A DNA stretch of 64,000 nucleotides from Prochlorococcus sp. AG-402-M15 (GCA_003216615.1 QCIP01000003.1:112949-176948), one strand, 5' to 3'. Counted from the first letter of the stretch, positions 1 to 10,125 are shown. Numbers and translations: made by a program. Notes: generated from the sequence alone by a model not told the origin.

Positions 1-213
1 GATACCTCTTCTCCTTTATATGGCATGCCAGTTCTTGATGTGCAGGAAGCAAGAACGGTATTTGTAATTAAACGAGGTATGAGTGCTGGTTATTCTGGAA
101 TAAAAAATGATTTATTTGATATGCCAAATACCTCTATGGTCTTTGGTGATGCAAAAAAGGTATTGAATGATTTGATTGGAGAATTAAAGGATCTTGGAGT
201 TGGGGAGAAATAA
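1..213 (+). CDS. pntB: NAD(P) transhydrogenase subunit beta, C-terminal fragment
   Basis: The frame is open from the first base, so this is the 3' end of a gene that starts upstream of the window. The peptide carries the closing part of domain III of PntB: SPLYGMPVLDV, then TVFVIKRGM, then MVFGDAKKVLNDL. That domain binds NADP(H) in the proton-translocating transhydrogenase of the cytoplasmic membrane, which couples hydride transfer between NADH and NADP+ to proton flow. The stop is at 211-213. The next gene probably starts inside this reading frame, which suggests co-transcription. The family match is by recognised motif. Confidence 0.9.
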   Translation, partial: DTSSPLYGMPVLDVQEARTVFVIKRGMSAGYSGIKNDLFDMPNTSMVFGDAKKVLNDLIGELKDLGVGEK

Positions 214-1282
214 TAGTATATCTTCTTGTTTTTCAGATTACTTAAAAAATAAGCCATTTCGAGAAGTCTTACCTTGGATAGGTGGCGACTTACAAACTTT
301 GAGAGATACTTTTGTTATTGATTTTGGTAAATCAAAAAAAAATAAAAAAATATTCTTTCCGATTAATAAAATTCTTTCTGAAAAATTTGAACATGATTAT
401 CTTCTGGGATTTTTAGAATTACCTGAAAAATTGAGCTCCCTTAATGGTTTTGTTATCGTTACACATGGGTTAGGGGGCTCAACTAAAAGGTTTGGTTTAA
501 GAAGAATCTCCAGGAAATTAGCAAACAATGGTTTAGGAGTTCTTAAATTAAATCTAAGAGGATCTGGGTCTGCAAGATATTTGGCTAAAGGAAATTATTG
601 TGCTAGATGCTCCAGTGATGTTATTTCAGCAATTAAATATTTTAAAAAATTAATTAATTTAGAGTTCAAAGATCTTTTGAAAAGGAATAATAATCTTCCA
701 ATTTACGGAGTTGGATTATCTTTAGGTGGAACAATCCTTTTAAATGCTTGCTTAGATTACGATGAAAAAAATGGAGAAAAACTTTTAGATGGCCTAGCCT
801 GCGTGAGTAGCCCTTTAGATTTATCATCATGCAGTTTCTGTATCGAAAAACCCAGAAATTATATTTACCAAAAATGGTTACTTCACCGTCTAAAAAATCA
901 GTTATGGGAGGGATTTAATGATGAAGGTGAAATTCTTAATAACAAGAAATTAAGAAAAAAAATTAGAAATCTAAAAAGTATAAGGGAATTTGATCAAAAA
1001 TTTACAGCTCCTAGTTGGGGATTTAATTCTTTAGAAGACTATTATGTTAAAGCCTCTCCAATATTTAGAATCCAGAAATCAATAAAAAAATTACCACCAA
1101 TGCTTTTTATTCATGCCAAGGATGATCCTTGGGTTCCATATAAGACTACTTTGAATTTAAGAAAAGAATCTATTGATAAATTTACTTTTTTAATAACTAA
1201 AAAAGGAGGGCATAATGGTTTTCACTCTATTAATGGCTGCTGGTCAGACGAAGTTGTAAAGAATTGGTTTATCAGTATCTAG
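194..1282 (+). CDS. YheT-type alpha/beta-fold hydrolase
   Basis: A 362-residue alpha/beta hydrolase of the YheT (UPF0017) group. Visible motifs are HGLGGS (residues 91-96, oxyanion region), NLRGSG (about 120-125), the nucleophile elbow GLSLGG (about 174-179, Ser nucleophile), the acid-loop motif HAKDDPWVP (about 308-316) and the catalytic-histidine motif GGHNGFH near the C-terminus. The substrate is unknown; relatives act as esterases or lipid hydrolases. The start is uncertain: TTG at 194 or 200 gives an overlap with the pntB end, and no ATG lies near. It converges on the ferredoxin-like gene on the other strand, with a short overlap at the 3' ends. Confidence 0.8.
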   Translation: MELGRNNSISSCFSDYLKNKPFREVLPWIGGDLQTLRDTFVIDFGKSKKNKKIFFPINKILSEKFEHDYLLGFLELPEKLSSLNGFVIVTHGLGGSTKRFGLRRISRKLANNGLGVLKLNLRGSGSARYLAKGNYCARCSSDVISAIKYFKKLINLEFKDLLKRNNNLPIYGVGLSLGGTILLNACLDYDEKNGEKLLDGLACVSSPLDLSSCSFCIEKPRNYIYQKWLLHRLKNQLWEGFNDEGEILNNKKLRKKIRNLKSIREFDQKFTAPSWGFNSLEDYYVKASPIFRIQKSIKKLPPMLFIHAKDDPWVPYKTTLNLRKESIDKFTFLITKKGGHNGFHSINGCWSDEVVKNWFISI

Positions 1283-1613
1283 GACTATTAAAAAATGGTG
1301 TTTTTTTAAAAATCCATTTTTCTATCGGCTTACCATTAATAATATGTGAGGTAAAAATTTCTGAAATTTTTTCTGGAGAAACTTTTTCGTACCAAATACC
1401 ATCAGGCCAAACAAGAAGAATTGGGCCGTTCTTACATACCCTTAAACAGTCAGCTTTTGATCTTAAAATATATACGTTTTTTGTGGAGGGATTATTCTCA
1501 AATCTTTTTAAAGTCTTTTTCAAACATTCCCATGTTTTTTGCCCTTCATTGCCTTTAAAGCATTTCTGTTTAGTGGGTGTTGCGCATAGTAGAAGGTGCT
1601 TTTTAATATTCAC
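1272..1613 (-). CDS. Thioredoxin-like [2Fe-2S] ferredoxin domain protein
   Basis: 113 residues with the cysteine spacing of thioredoxin-like 2Fe-2S ferredoxins: C-x8-C near the N-terminus (LLLCATPTKQKCF) and C-x3-C in the middle (ADCLRVCKNGP), followed by LLVWPDGIWYEKV, typical of the fold. It is probably a soluble electron carrier. It starts 2 bp after the dxr stop, so the two are very likely one transcript; the IspG and IspH enzymes of the same isoprenoid pathway need ferredoxin, but a direct link is inference. Its 3' end overlaps the convergent hydrolase gene by about 10 bp. Confidence 0.82.
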   Translation of the reverse strand: MNIKKHLLLCATPTKQKCFKGNEGQKTWECLKKTLKRFENNPSTKNVYILRSKADCLRVCKNGPILLVWPDGIWYEKVSPEKISEIFTSHIINGKPIEKWIFKKTPFFNSPRY

Positions 1614-1615
1614 TT

Positions 1616-2845
1616 TTATCTAATACTTACGTATTTTTTCCCTTTTTTAATTTCTTGCTTAACAAAAAGTCTGGCCCAATTATCCACTTCAAGAATATCC
1701 TCCAATGCAGGACTCAAATTCAAATTTTCCATATGTGATTCACAAGCTTTACTTATAAATATTGGAATTTCTTGAAAAGAAATTTTTTCTTTAAGGAATT
1801 GTTCAACAGCCATTTCATTGGCTGCGTTTAAGACTGCAGGCATAGTTCCAGAAGATTTTCCTGCGGCATATGCTAATCCCATGCATGGATATTTAAACTT
1901 GTCTGGCTCTTTAAAGGTTAATTGTCCAATTTCACTTAGGTTTAATCTTTTCCAATTTGTTTTAAATCTTTCAGGCCAACTCATCGCATACAAAATAGGT
2001 AGCTTCATATCTGGCCAACCTAATTGAGCTAATACTGAAGAATCTTCCATCTCAATCATTGAATGAATAATACTTTGAGGATGGATAACTATTTCAATAT
2101 TTTCGTAGGACGTCCCAAATAAATAATGAGCTTCTATAACTTCTAATCCTTTATTCATAAGAGTTGCAGAATCTACAGTTATTTTTTTCCCCATATCCCA
2201 ATTAGGATGTGAAGTAGCATCTTCTACTGTGACATGCTTTAAATCCTCAACGGCCCAATCTCTGAAAGCACCACCAGAAGCTGTTAAATGTATGGCTTTT
2301 AAACCCTTAGGCATCTCTCCTGTTGAAAAATCTGCATTTTCATAATTAGGTAATCCTTGTAAACATTGAAAGATAGCAGAGTGTTCTGAATCAGCAGGTA
2401 AAAGCCTACTATTATTTTTCTTTAATGCAGGAATAACAATTGGCCCTGCCGCAATTAAGGTTTCTTTATTAGCAAGTGCAATATTTTTCCCCGCATTAAT
2501 TGCTGACATCGTTGGAATTAAGCCTGCACAGCCAACTATCCCTGTTACCACAGTATCAGCCTTATCCCAAGCTGCAACTGCGTTAATCCCTTCCTTCCCA
2601 CCCAAAATCAAGGGAGCACTATCCAAATTTAAGTTATTAATATTATCTTTTAAATCTTCTATGAGATTTTCATCCTCAATTGCAACAACTTCTGGTTTAT
2701 GTGTTTTAACTTGTTCAGTTAATAAATTAATATTTCTTCCAGCAGAGAGAGCTACGGCTTTAAATTGTTCTGGAAGCTCACTAGCTATTTCGAGAGTTTG
2801 AGTCCCTATTGAACCAGTAGAACCGAGCAAAGTAATGTATTTCAA
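1616..2845 (-). CDS. dxr: 1-deoxy-D-xylulose 5-phosphate reductoisomerase
   Basis: DXR/IspC, the NADPH-dependent isomeroreductase that makes 2-C-methyl-D-erythritol 4-phosphate in the MEP isoprenoid pathway, which supplies carotenoids and the chlorophyll phytyl tail. The 409-residue length is normal. Visible motifs are the N-terminal NADPH-binding [20 protein letters not shown], the metal and substrate loop [17 protein letters not shown], and [15 protein letters not shown]. The protein starts at ATG 2845 with [11 protein letters not shown]. The thioredoxin-like ferredoxin gene follows 2 bp downstream. Confidence 0.97.
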   Translation of the reverse strand: MKYITLLGSTGSIGTQTLEIASELPEQFKAVALSAGRNINLLTEQVKTHKPEVVAIEDENLIEDLKDNINNLNLDSAPLILGGKEGINAVAAWDKADTVVTGIVGCAGLIPTMSAINAGKNIALANKETLIAAGPIVIPALKKNNSRLLPADSEHSAIFQCLQGLPNYENADFSTGEMPKGLKAIHLTASGGAFRDWAVEDLKHVTVEDATSHPNWDMGKKITVDSATLMNKGLEVIEAHYLFGTSYENIEIVIHPQSIIHSMIEMEDSSVLAQLGWPDMKLPILYAMSWPERFKTNWKRLNLSEIGQLTFKEPDKFKYPCMGLAYAAGKSSGTMPAVLNAANEMAVEQFLKEKISFQEIPIFISKACESHMENLNLSPALEDILEVDNWARLFVKQEIKKGKKYVSIR

Positions 2846-2927
2846 TTTTCTCTGATATTTCTAATATCTTCCCATTTAAAGGTGTATTTAAAAAACAAAA
2901 ATTTCAAATTGGTTTTTTTCTTAAAAT

Positions 2928-4397
2928 TTAGACTCTAATCCATGTTGTTATTTCCTTTGATTGATCAATAAGTTCAATACCTTTTTCTTTTAACAAATTC
3001 CTAATTTCATCTGCTTTTGCATAATTCTTTCCTTTTTTTGCTTTCAATCTTTCATTAATAAGTAATGATATTTCTTCTTCTCTTATTTTGTTATCTTTTA
3101 CTGAATCCTCTTTTTTAAGACCAAGTACCTCAGTCAACTTTTCAAGAGTTTTAAAATTCTCAAGTAGAAAAAATTTTTTATTTAGATCTATTTCAAAACC
3201 TTCAACCCTTTGAAACTGGTTTAAAAAGTTTTTTAATGGTTTCGCTAAATCATAAATAATTGCTATAGCACCTGCCGTATTAAGGTCATTACCCAGAGCA
3301 TCAGAAAATTTAAGCTTTTTTTGAGATAATTCAAAACTTATTTTCTCTTTATATTCTTCTTCGATAGATTCATTTTTATCAATAGATCTAAAAGTACCTT
3401 TTGTGAGGTCCATGAAAGAGAGGGCTATATTAATGTTTTTCCATGCTTCTGAAGCACTCCTTAAAGCTTCTTCAGTAAAATCAAGTGGTTTTCTATAATT
3501 CACAGTCATAACAAAATATCGCAAAGTCATAGGGCTTATGCCTGACTTTATTAGCTCTCTGATAGTTTTGAAATTTTTCAGGGATTTACTCATCTTCTGT
3601 CCATTTACATTTACCATCCCATTGTGTAACCAATAATTTGCTAGCTTTTTGCCATTGGCTGCTTCTGATTGGGCGATTTCATTTTCATGATGTGGAAAAA
3701 TTAAATCAGAACCACCTAAATGGATATCAATAGTATCTCCTAATTCATCTTTAACCATCGCCGAACATTCAATATGCCATCCTGGCCTACCTTTACCCCA
3801 TGGCGAATCAAAATATGGTTCATCATCTTTGGCTTTTTTCCATAGTGCAAAATCTTGAGGATTAAGTTTTTTATTATTTTCCTCATTATCCATTCTTCCT
3901 TGCTGATTTATATTTTGATCTTCAATATTTTGATTACTTAGCTTTCCATAATTTTCATTTTTAGAAACAGAATAATATACATCTCCATCATTAGAGTATG
4001 CATAACCTTTATCCTCAAGGATTGTTATGAACGAGCAGATATTGCATATATGATTCGTTGCTCTTGGCATACTATCCGGACGCATTATCCCTAAAGAATC
4101 CATATCTTTATGAAATTCAATAATATTCTTTTCAGATACTTCATTCATTGAACTTCTTTCTTCTTTCGCCCTTTTTAAGATCTTGTCATCAATATCTGTA
4201 AAATTTTGAACATACTTTACTTTGAAATCACTGTAAATTAAAAATCTTCTCAAGATATCCCAAGCTATATAACTTCTGGCATGACCAAGATGACATAAAT
4301 CATAAACAGTTACTCCACAACAATAAATTTTTACTACATCATCTATAGGCTTAAAAACCTCAACTCTTTTGCTTAAAGTATTAAAAAGTTTGATCAT
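2928..4397 (-). CDS. cysS: Cysteinyl-tRNA synthetase
   Basis: A class I aminoacyl-tRNA synthetase of 489 residues that charges tRNA-Cys. It shows the zinc-binding start CCGVTVYDLCHLGHAR with the HIGH-type HLGH, the middle zinc ligands (GWHIECSAM and HHENEIAQS), and the KMSKS loop (GQKMSKSLKNF). The C-terminal region has the usual helical anticodon domain. It starts 24 bp after the polA stop on the same strand, so it probably shares the polA transcript. Confidence 0.97.
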   Translation of the reverse strand: MIKLFNTLSKRVEVFKPIDDVVKIYCCGVTVYDLCHLGHARSYIAWDILRRFLIYSDFKVKYVQNFTDIDDKILKRAKEERSSMNEVSEKNIIEFHKDMDSLGIMRPDSMPRATNHICNICSFITILEDKGYAYSNDGDVYYSVSKNENYGKLSNQNIEDQNINQQGRMDNEENNKKLNPQDFALWKKAKDDEPYFDSPWGKGRPGWHIECSAMVKDELGDTIDIHLGGSDLIFPHHENEIAQSEAANGKKLANYWLHNGMVNVNGQKMSKSLKNFKTIRELIKSGISPMTLRYFVMTVNYRKPLDFTEEALRSASEAWKNINIALSFMDLTKGTFRSIDKNESIEEEYKEKISFELSQKKLKFSDALGNDLNTAGAIAIIYDLAKPLKNFLNQFQRVEGFEIDLNKKFFLLENFKTLEKLTEVLGLKKEDSVKDNKIREEEISLLINERLKAKKGKNYAKADEIRNLLKEKGIELIDQSKEITTWIRV

Positions 4398-4421
4398 CTT
4401 ACAAAAAGTATTTCATAAGGT

Positions 4422-7400
4422 TTATTTTGTCTCCATCCAATTGTCTCCAATTCCAATATCAACTAAAAGAGGCACACTCAATTTTACACAACCTTCCATT
4501 GTTTCTTTTATTAATTTGGTTGTTTCTTCTAAAGAATTTGGTTCAGCTTCAAATAATAATTCATCATGTACTTGTAATAGCATTTTTGCTGGGACGTTCA
4601 TTTCTACAAATTTTCTATTAAGTTGAACCATGGCTACTTTAATAATGTCTGCACTTGAACCTTGAATAGGTGCATTTGCGGCAGCTAATAATGATAAGGC
4701 TTCCATTCCAGCTTTCCTAGCACTTTGTAAATCAATTTCATATGGATCCTTCCCTAATAATCTACCTAATCCATTTTTATCAAATTTGAATTCTCTTTTC
4801 CTACCAAAAATAGTTTCTACATAACCTTTGGAAAGAGAAAGACGCTGTTGAAGTTCTAAAAATGTAAAAACTTTTGAGTATCTTTTTTTATATTTTATTA
4901 GGAAATCTTTTGCTTCTTCCGTACTTACTCCTGTTGAACGAGCAAGTTTTCTAGGCCCCATTCCATAAATAATTCCGAAATTTATTGTTTTACCAACTCT
5001 CCTCTCGTCAGGGGATATTTCTTCTTTCTCAAAAATTAATCTTGCAGTTAAAGAATGAATATCATCATTTTGTTGAAATGCATTAATTAATATATCTTCA
5101 TTTGCTAAGTGAGCAAGTATTCTTAATTCTATTTGAGAATAATCAGCTGATAATAGTTTCCAGCCTTTTTCAGGCAAGAAGGCTTTCCTTATCCTCCTAC
5201 TAAACTCAGTTCTGACTGGGATATTTTGAAGATTAGGATTGCTACTGCTTAGTCTTCCAGTAGCAGTAGCTGCCTGATTAAAGTTTGTATGAACTCTTCC
5301 CGTCTTTTCATTAATAAGATTTGGAAGTGCATCAATATAGGTACTAAGTAATTTGCTAAGAGTTCTATGTTTTATTAAATGTTGGATTATTTCGTGTTCG
5401 TCGACTAATTTTTCAAGAACGACCGCATCTGTACTCCATCCCGTCTTTGTTTTTCTTGATTTCCTTTTGTCTAGACATAACTTCTCAAATAAAATTTCAC
5501 CAAGTTGTTTTGGTGACGACAAATTAAAATTTTCTTCTGCCAGTGCATAAACTTTAGCTTCAATATTTTCTAATGTGCTTTTCAACTCTTTTGAAAGTTC
5601 CTCTAAATAAGAGACATCAATTATGATCCCATTCATCTCCATTCGGGACAATACCGGCTCTAAAGGTAGCTCGATTTCTTCGAACAATTTGATTAATTTA
5701 TCTTTTTCCGTTGAAAATCTTTCTTTGAGAATTTTGACAATCTTAAAAGTTAGGAATACATCATAACCGCAGTAAATACTTGCTTCATCAATATCAACAA
5801 ATGAAAAGTCTTTATTTTTTCCAACTGTTTCCTTAAATGAAGGGGGCTTAAATCCAAATAATCTAAAACTAATTTCACTTAACCCATGCTTCTCCTGATT
5901 ATTTAGAAGGTAGTCTGCTAGAAGGGTATCAAAGGTTACGCCTTTAAGATCAAGTCCATGATTTAAAAATATTTGCCTGTCAAATTTAGAATTCTGGAGT
6001 GCCTTTTCTTTTTTTGGATCTTCTATCCAAGTTCTTAGTTTTGAGAATACATCTTCAATTGATAACTGATTAGGAGTCTCTTTTTTTGTTTGATGACCAA
6101 GAGGTATATAAAATAAATCATCAGTTTCTTCTCCAAGACATAATCCTATCCCAACAAGTTCCGCATCGATTGGATTTAAACTATTGGTCTCTGTATCTAA
6201 AGAAACTATCCCATACGTCTTGTCTAGTCTTTGAACTAATTTATCAAGTAATTTATGATCATTAATAATATTTACTTTGATTTTAGGGATTTTATTTTCA
6301 ATATTTTCTAATTCTATTTGTTTTGAGATTTTTGATTCTTTTTCCTTTTCTTTACTTTGATCATTTTTTTGAAAACCACCTTCACTAAAGGTTGAATTGA
6401 ATATATCAATTTGTTTTACAAGAGAATTAAGTTCTAATTCCTTAAGTTTTGCTAACAAATTATTGGAATCTACTTTAGATAAAAAATAATTATCATTTTC
6501 TATTTGCAAGTTAGTTTTGATAGTCGCTAGTAACTGAGATTTATAGGCAGAATCTCTACCATTCTCCAATTTCTTTAAGACTGAACCTTTTATGTAACCA
6601 TTATAATTAGTTTTTATACCTGAATTTATTTCATCTAGAGTTTCAAATATACACTCCAAATCATTATTTTCACTTAATAAATTAATGGCTGTTTTTGGAC
6701 CAATTCCCTTAACTCCTGGAATATTATCTGAACTATCTCCCATTAATGCTTTTAGATCAACTACTTTCTCAGGTACAACTCCTAATTTATCTAAAACACC
6801 GTCTTCATTCATAAGAATTGGCTCAGAACTTTTTGCAAATGGACCACCACTTCCCATGTATAAGACATAAATATCTTTTTTTGAATTAACCAATTGAAAT
6901 AGATCTTTATCTCCTGAAAGAATTTTGATGTACCAGTCATCTTTTGATGCTTTTTGAGATATTGTTCCAAGAATATCATCAGCTTCAAAACCTGGAAGTT
7001 TAAATATAGGCAGGTTTAATTGACTTTTAAGAATATTTTCTAATCTCTTTATATCCTCTAAAAAAATACTTGGAGGTGCTCCCCTATTTGCTTTATATGA
7101 TGGGTCAAGCTCCTGTCTGAATGTAAGTTCTTTAGTATCAAATGCTATACAAACACCTTGAGGAGAATGTTTTTTGCAATTCTCTAAAAGGCTTTTCAGG
7201 AACCCGTATGTAATATTTGTAGGGATCCCAGAATCGGTGGTTAATCTATTGGCAGGAACAAGTTCAGCATAAAATTCAAAATTATTATTTGGTAAATCTA
7301 ACCTTATAGTTATTGCTTTTCTTAATTCCTTTTCATCATCTTTTGATAAGGAGGGTGAAAACTTAAGGGTAAATTGAAAGAATTTATCTTGCTCACTTGA

Positions 7401-7667
7401 ATTTTCTGGATAGAAATAACTTATATCTTCATAATTTAAAACTCTTGAGTATATTTTATTTATTTGAACATTGAATTTCTTTTCATCCGGATTCTCAATT
7501 ATTAATTCTCCCACAAGAGCTTCCTGGATTTCACTTTTTAATTTTAAATTCGCTGTCACAAGAATTTCAAAACTTCTACTATATGCGTAATAACTTCTAA
7601 AAGCTAGAGAGTGACCATCGACTAAAAGTAAAATTGGTTTCTTAGAGTTTTCTGATTGTAAACTCAT
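4422..7667 (-). CDS. polA: DNA polymerase I with an extra segment in the 5'-nuclease domain
   Basis: Three domains are visible: an N-terminal 5' nuclease (LLLVDGHSLAFRSYYA, later GFEADDILGT and GDKDLFQL, and the helix-hairpin-helix GVKGIGPKTA); a 3'-5' proofreading exonuclease with SLDTETNSL (Exo I), NSKFDRQIF (Exo II) and YCGYDVFL (Exo III), so apparently active; and a family A polymerase with DYSQIELR (motif A), GKTINFGIIYGM (motif B) and QVHDELLFE (motif C). At 1081 residues it is longer than usual. Residues about 33-141 (positions about 7245-7571) are an unfamiliar insert between the first nuclease motif and GIPTNITYGFL. The upstream efflux-adaptor stop overlaps the polA start by 4 bp. 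Confidence 0.96.
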   Translation of the reverse strand: MSLQSENSKKPILLLVDGHSLAFRSYYAYSRSFEILVTANLKLKSEIQEALVGELIIENPDEKKFNVQINKIYSRVLNYEDISYFYPENSSEQDKFFQFTLKFSPSLSKDDEKELRKAITIRLDLPNNNFEFYAELVPANRLTTDSGIPTNITYGFLKSLLENCKKHSPQGVCIAFDTKELTFRQELDPSYKANRGAPPSIFLEDIKRLENILKSQLNLPIFKLPGFEADDILGTISQKASKDDWYIKILSGDKDLFQLVNSKKDIYVLYMGSGGPFAKSSEPILMNEDGVLDKLGVVPEKVVDLKALMGDSSDNIPGVKGIGPKTAINLLSENNDLECIFETLDEINSGIKTNYNGYIKGSVLKKLENGRDSAYKSQLLATIKTNLQIENDNYFLSKVDSNNLLAKLKELELNSLVKQIDIFNSTFSEGGFQKNDQSKEKEKESKISKQIELENIENKIPKIKVNIINDHKLLDKLVQRLDKTYGIVSLDTETNSLNPIDAELVGIGLCLGEETDDLFYIPLGHQTKKETPNQLSIEDVFSKLRTWIEDPKKEKALQNSKFDRQIFLNHGLDLKGVTFDTLLADYLLNNQEKHGLSEISFRLFGFKPPSFKETVGKNKDFSFVDIDEASIYCGYDVFLTFKIVKILKERFSTEKDKLIKLFEEIELPLEPVLSRMEMNGIIIDVSYLEELSKELKSTLENIEAKVYALAEENFNLSSPKQLGEILFEKLCLDKRKSRKTKTGWSTDAVVLEKLVDEHEIIQHLIKHRTLSKLLSTYIDALPNLINEKTGRVHTNFNQAATATGRLSSSNPNLQNIPVRTEFSRRIRKAFLPEKGWKLLSADYSQIELRILAHLANEDILINAFQQNDDIHSLTARLIFEKEEISPDERRVGKTINFGIIYGMGPRKLARSTGVSTEEAKDFLIKYKKRYSKVFTFLELQQRLSLSKGYVETIFGRKREFKFDKNGLGRLLGKDPYEIDLQSARKAGMEALSLLAAANAPIQGSSADIIKVAMVQLNRKFVEMNVPAKMLLQVHDELLFEAEPNSLEETTKLIKETMEGCVKLSVPLLVDIGIGDNWMETK

Positions 7668-8725
7668 TTTCTCTTCTTAGCCCAAGGAGGAATATCAATA
7701 AAGATTTGCTCTCCAGGTTCTAATCCATCAATTACAGAAGTTTTATTTCCACTACTAATACCAATTTCGATTTTTTCAAATTTGGGAGAATTGTTTTTAT
7801 CAACTTTCAAGATTCCCTTTTCACCCTTTTCAGTGACAATAGAAACTGTTGGTACTAAGATTTTTTCTTCATTACCTTCAACTCTAAATTCAAGATCAGC
7901 AGTCATTCCAATTTTAATTTCTTCAGAAATTTCTTTAAAATTTAAAGTTACTTCAAATGAAGTTACATTATTATCTTTTACAGCTCTTGTAGCTATTTTT
8001 TTAACTATGGCACTATATTTTTTTGATGGATAAGCCTCAATTCTTATAGAAGCTTCTTGACCTATTTTTATTCTACCAATGTCACTCTCAGGAACTTTGG
8101 CAACAATTTCGAGACCCTCTGACAGTTCAAAAATAAAGTTTTTGGTTTTAGGGTCTGAACTTAAATTTGTACTTGGGGTGACATAAGATCCTATCTCCGC
8201 ATATTTCGCAGTTATCTTTCCTCCATAAGGAGCTTTAATTAAATAGAAACTTTTTTCAGCTTTTGCATCATTAAGTTTGGCGCTACTAATGTTGTAGTTA
8301 TTTTTATAACTTTCATAATCTTCTTTGCTTACTGCACCTTCTTGATATAAATATTCCCTTCTTAAAAATTCAGATTTTTGTTTTTCTAAATTTAATTCAA
8401 GTTCTTCAATTTTATAGATTAAGTCTTCATCATCAAGAGAAGCTAAAACCTGATCTTTTTTCACAAGATCACCCTCCTCTACTTTGATTTCTTTTATTAC
8501 ACCTTGCTTTCTAGGTCCAATATTGCTTGTTCTGATGGCTTTTACTTCACCACTTGTATTAATTGAATCAGATAGAATTCCTCTTTCAACTTGAACTACA
8601 AAATCAGAAATATCTTTTGACTTATTTTTCTTGAAGGAATTGGTTATAAAAACGAAAAATATAGCTAGAGAAAGCAATATAATTCCACTCCTTAGATTTA
8701 TATTTTTTTTTATTAAATCAAGCAT
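7664..8725 (-). CDS. Periplasmic adaptor subunit of an efflux system (HlyD/MacA-like)
   Basis: 353 residues: an N-terminal membrane anchor (about residues 12-27), a lipoyl half-motif (GVIKEIKVEEGDLVKKDQVLASLDD), a coiled coil at about 110-165 (ELNLEKQKSEFLRREYLYQEG), the second lipoyl half (APYGGKITAKYAEIGSYV), then beta-barrel and membrane-proximal domains. This is the order of membrane-fusion proteins that link inner-membrane ABC (DevB/MacA-type) or RND pumps to an outer-membrane channel. No pump gene is adjacent. The TGA stop overlaps the polA ATG, indicating translational coupling. Confidence 0.88.
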   Translation of the reverse strand: MLDLIKKNINLRSGIILLSLAIFFVFITNSFKKNKSKDISDFVVQVERGILSDSINTSGEVKAIRTSNIGPRKQGVIKEIKVEEGDLVKKDQVLASLDDEDLIYKIEELELNLEKQKSEFLRREYLYQEGAVSKEDYESYKNNYNISSAKLNDAKAEKSFYLIKAPYGGKITAKYAEIGSYVTPSTNLSSDPKTKNFIFELSEGLEIVAKVPESDIGRIKIGQEASIRIEAYPSKKYSAIVKKIATRAVKDNNVTSFEVTLNFKEISEEIKIGMTADLEFRVEGNEEKILVPTVSIVTEKGEKGILKVDKNNSPKFEKIEIGISSGNKTSVIDGLEPGEQIFIDIPPWAKKRK

Positions 8726-8864
8726 TTCTTTTGAAAAACAGCAGTAGATAATATTTAGGAACTAAATAATCAAAACGATTATAATTAACTTATCCAAGAT
8801 TGGTTAAGTAAATACTATATTACTAGAAGATGTTTTCTTGATAATTTCCCATAAATTTTTTCAA

Positions 8865-9956
8865 ATGTTAAAAGCAGGTATTATTGGATTACCAAATGTT
8901 GGAAAATCAACTTTATTTAATGCACTTGTAGAAAATGCTAAAGCACAAGCGGCTAATTTTCCCTTTTGTACTATAGAACCTAATAAAGGTATAGTTTCAG
9001 TCCCAGATCAAAGGTTGCAAGAGTTAGGTGATTTAAGTTCTAGCCAAAATATTATCCCAACAAAAATTGAATTTGTAGATATCGCAGGACTAGTAAAAGG
9101 AGCAAGTAAAGGCGAAGGTTTGGGAAATAAATTTTTATCAAATATTAGGGAGGTTGATGCAATAGTTCATGTTGTAAGGTGCTTTGAAGATAGTGATGTA
9201 ATTCATGTTTCCGGAAAGGTAGATCCCTTGGATGACATTGAGATAATTAATCTGGAATTGAATTTAGCTGATTTATCCCAACTCCAAAAAAGAAGAGAAA
9301 GAATTAAGAAACAGGTTAGAACTAGTAAAGAGGCAGCAAAAGAAAATACCTTACTAGAAAAAATTGAAGAAGAGCTACAGAAAGGATTTTCAGTTAGATC
9401 AATATCTTTGAGTGAAGAAGAAAATTTAATGATTAAGCAATTAGGCTTCCTTACCGCAAAACCAATTATTTACGCAACAAATTTGAATGAAAATGATTTA
9501 GCTGCAGGTAACGATTTCTCATCGAAAGTGCAGAGTTTTGCAAGCAGTGAAAATACAGAATGTATAAAAATATCAGCACAAGTTGAATCTGAATTAATAG
9601 AGTTAGAACCAGAAGATAAAAAAGACTACCTTATGGGTTTAGGAGTAGAGGAAGGGGGATTAAGTTCTTTAATTAGATCAACATATAAATTATTGGGATT
9701 AAAAACTTATTTCACTACCGGAGAAAAGGAGACAAAAGCATGGACTATAAAAGATGGTATGACTGCGCCACAAGCAGCAGGCGTCATTCATACTGATTTT
9801 GAAAAAGGATTTATTAGAGCTCAAACCATTTCATATCAAAACTTAATAGATTCAGGTTCAATTGCAAATGCAAAAACTAAAGGTTTACTAAGAAGTGAAG
9901 GTAAGGAATATGTAGTAAAAGAAGGAGATGTAATGGAGTTTTTGTTTAATGTTTAG
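8865..9956 (+). CDS. ychF: Redox-regulated ATPase YchF (Obg-related)
   Basis: 363 residues from ATG 8865. An upstream in-frame ATG at 8838 would add nine residues, but MLKAGIIGLPNVGKST fits the family start. Motifs: P-loop GLPNVGKST (G1), NFPFCTIEPN (G2), DIAGLVKGASKGEGLGN (G3) and a G4-like motif in which NLNE replaces the canonical NKxD, the change that gives YchF its ATP preference. The C-terminal TGS-type domain contains KAWTIKDGMTAPQAAGVIHTDFEKGFIRA. It acts at the ribosome and in stress responses in other bacteria. Divergent from the upstream efflux-adaptor gene, with a shared intergenic region 8726-8864. Confidence 0.96.
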   Translation: MLKAGIIGLPNVGKSTLFNALVENAKAQAANFPFCTIEPNKGIVSVPDQRLQELGDLSSSQNIIPTKIEFVDIAGLVKGASKGEGLGNKFLSNIREVDAIVHVVRCFEDSDVIHVSGKVDPLDDIEIINLELNLADLSQLQKRRERIKKQVRTSKEAAKENTLLEKIEEELQKGFSVRSISLSEEENLMIKQLGFLTAKPIIYATNLNENDLAAGNDFSSKVQSFASSENTECIKISAQVESELIELEPEDKKDYLMGLGVEEGGLSSLIRSTYKLLGLKTYFTTGEKETKAWTIKDGMTAPQAAGVIHTDFEKGFIRAQTISYQNLIDSGSIANAKTKGLLRSEGKEYVVKEGDVMEFLFNV

Positions 9957-9964
9957 ATTGCCTA

Positions 9965-10123
9965 TTAAGGCTTACTATTTTGTTTTTTGAATTTAAATTC
10001 AAAAAATGAAATTAATAAAATTAAGATACATCCTAAGCAACTTCCTATTAACCCAAAAACAATGGTTGTGTAGCCATTATCGTAGCCATATTGTAATTGT
10101 GGTAAGTGAGGGGGAATATGCAT
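9965..10123 (-). CDS. Small membrane protein (52 aa)
   Basis: An ATG-initiated frame giving 52 residues beginning MHIPPHLPQLQYGYDNGY, with one transmembrane segment (TIVFGLIGSCLGCILILLIS) and a basic C-terminus (KFKKQNSKP). Its 3' end faces the ychF stop. It lies 2 bp from the stop of another short gene read in the same direction, so the two form a small operon. No function is recognised. The hydrophobic profile and codon use look protein-coding. Confidence 0.6.
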   Translation of the reverse strand: MHIPPHLPQLQYGYDNGYTTIVFGLIGSCLGCILILLISFFEFKFKKQNSKP

Positions 10124-10125
10124 TA

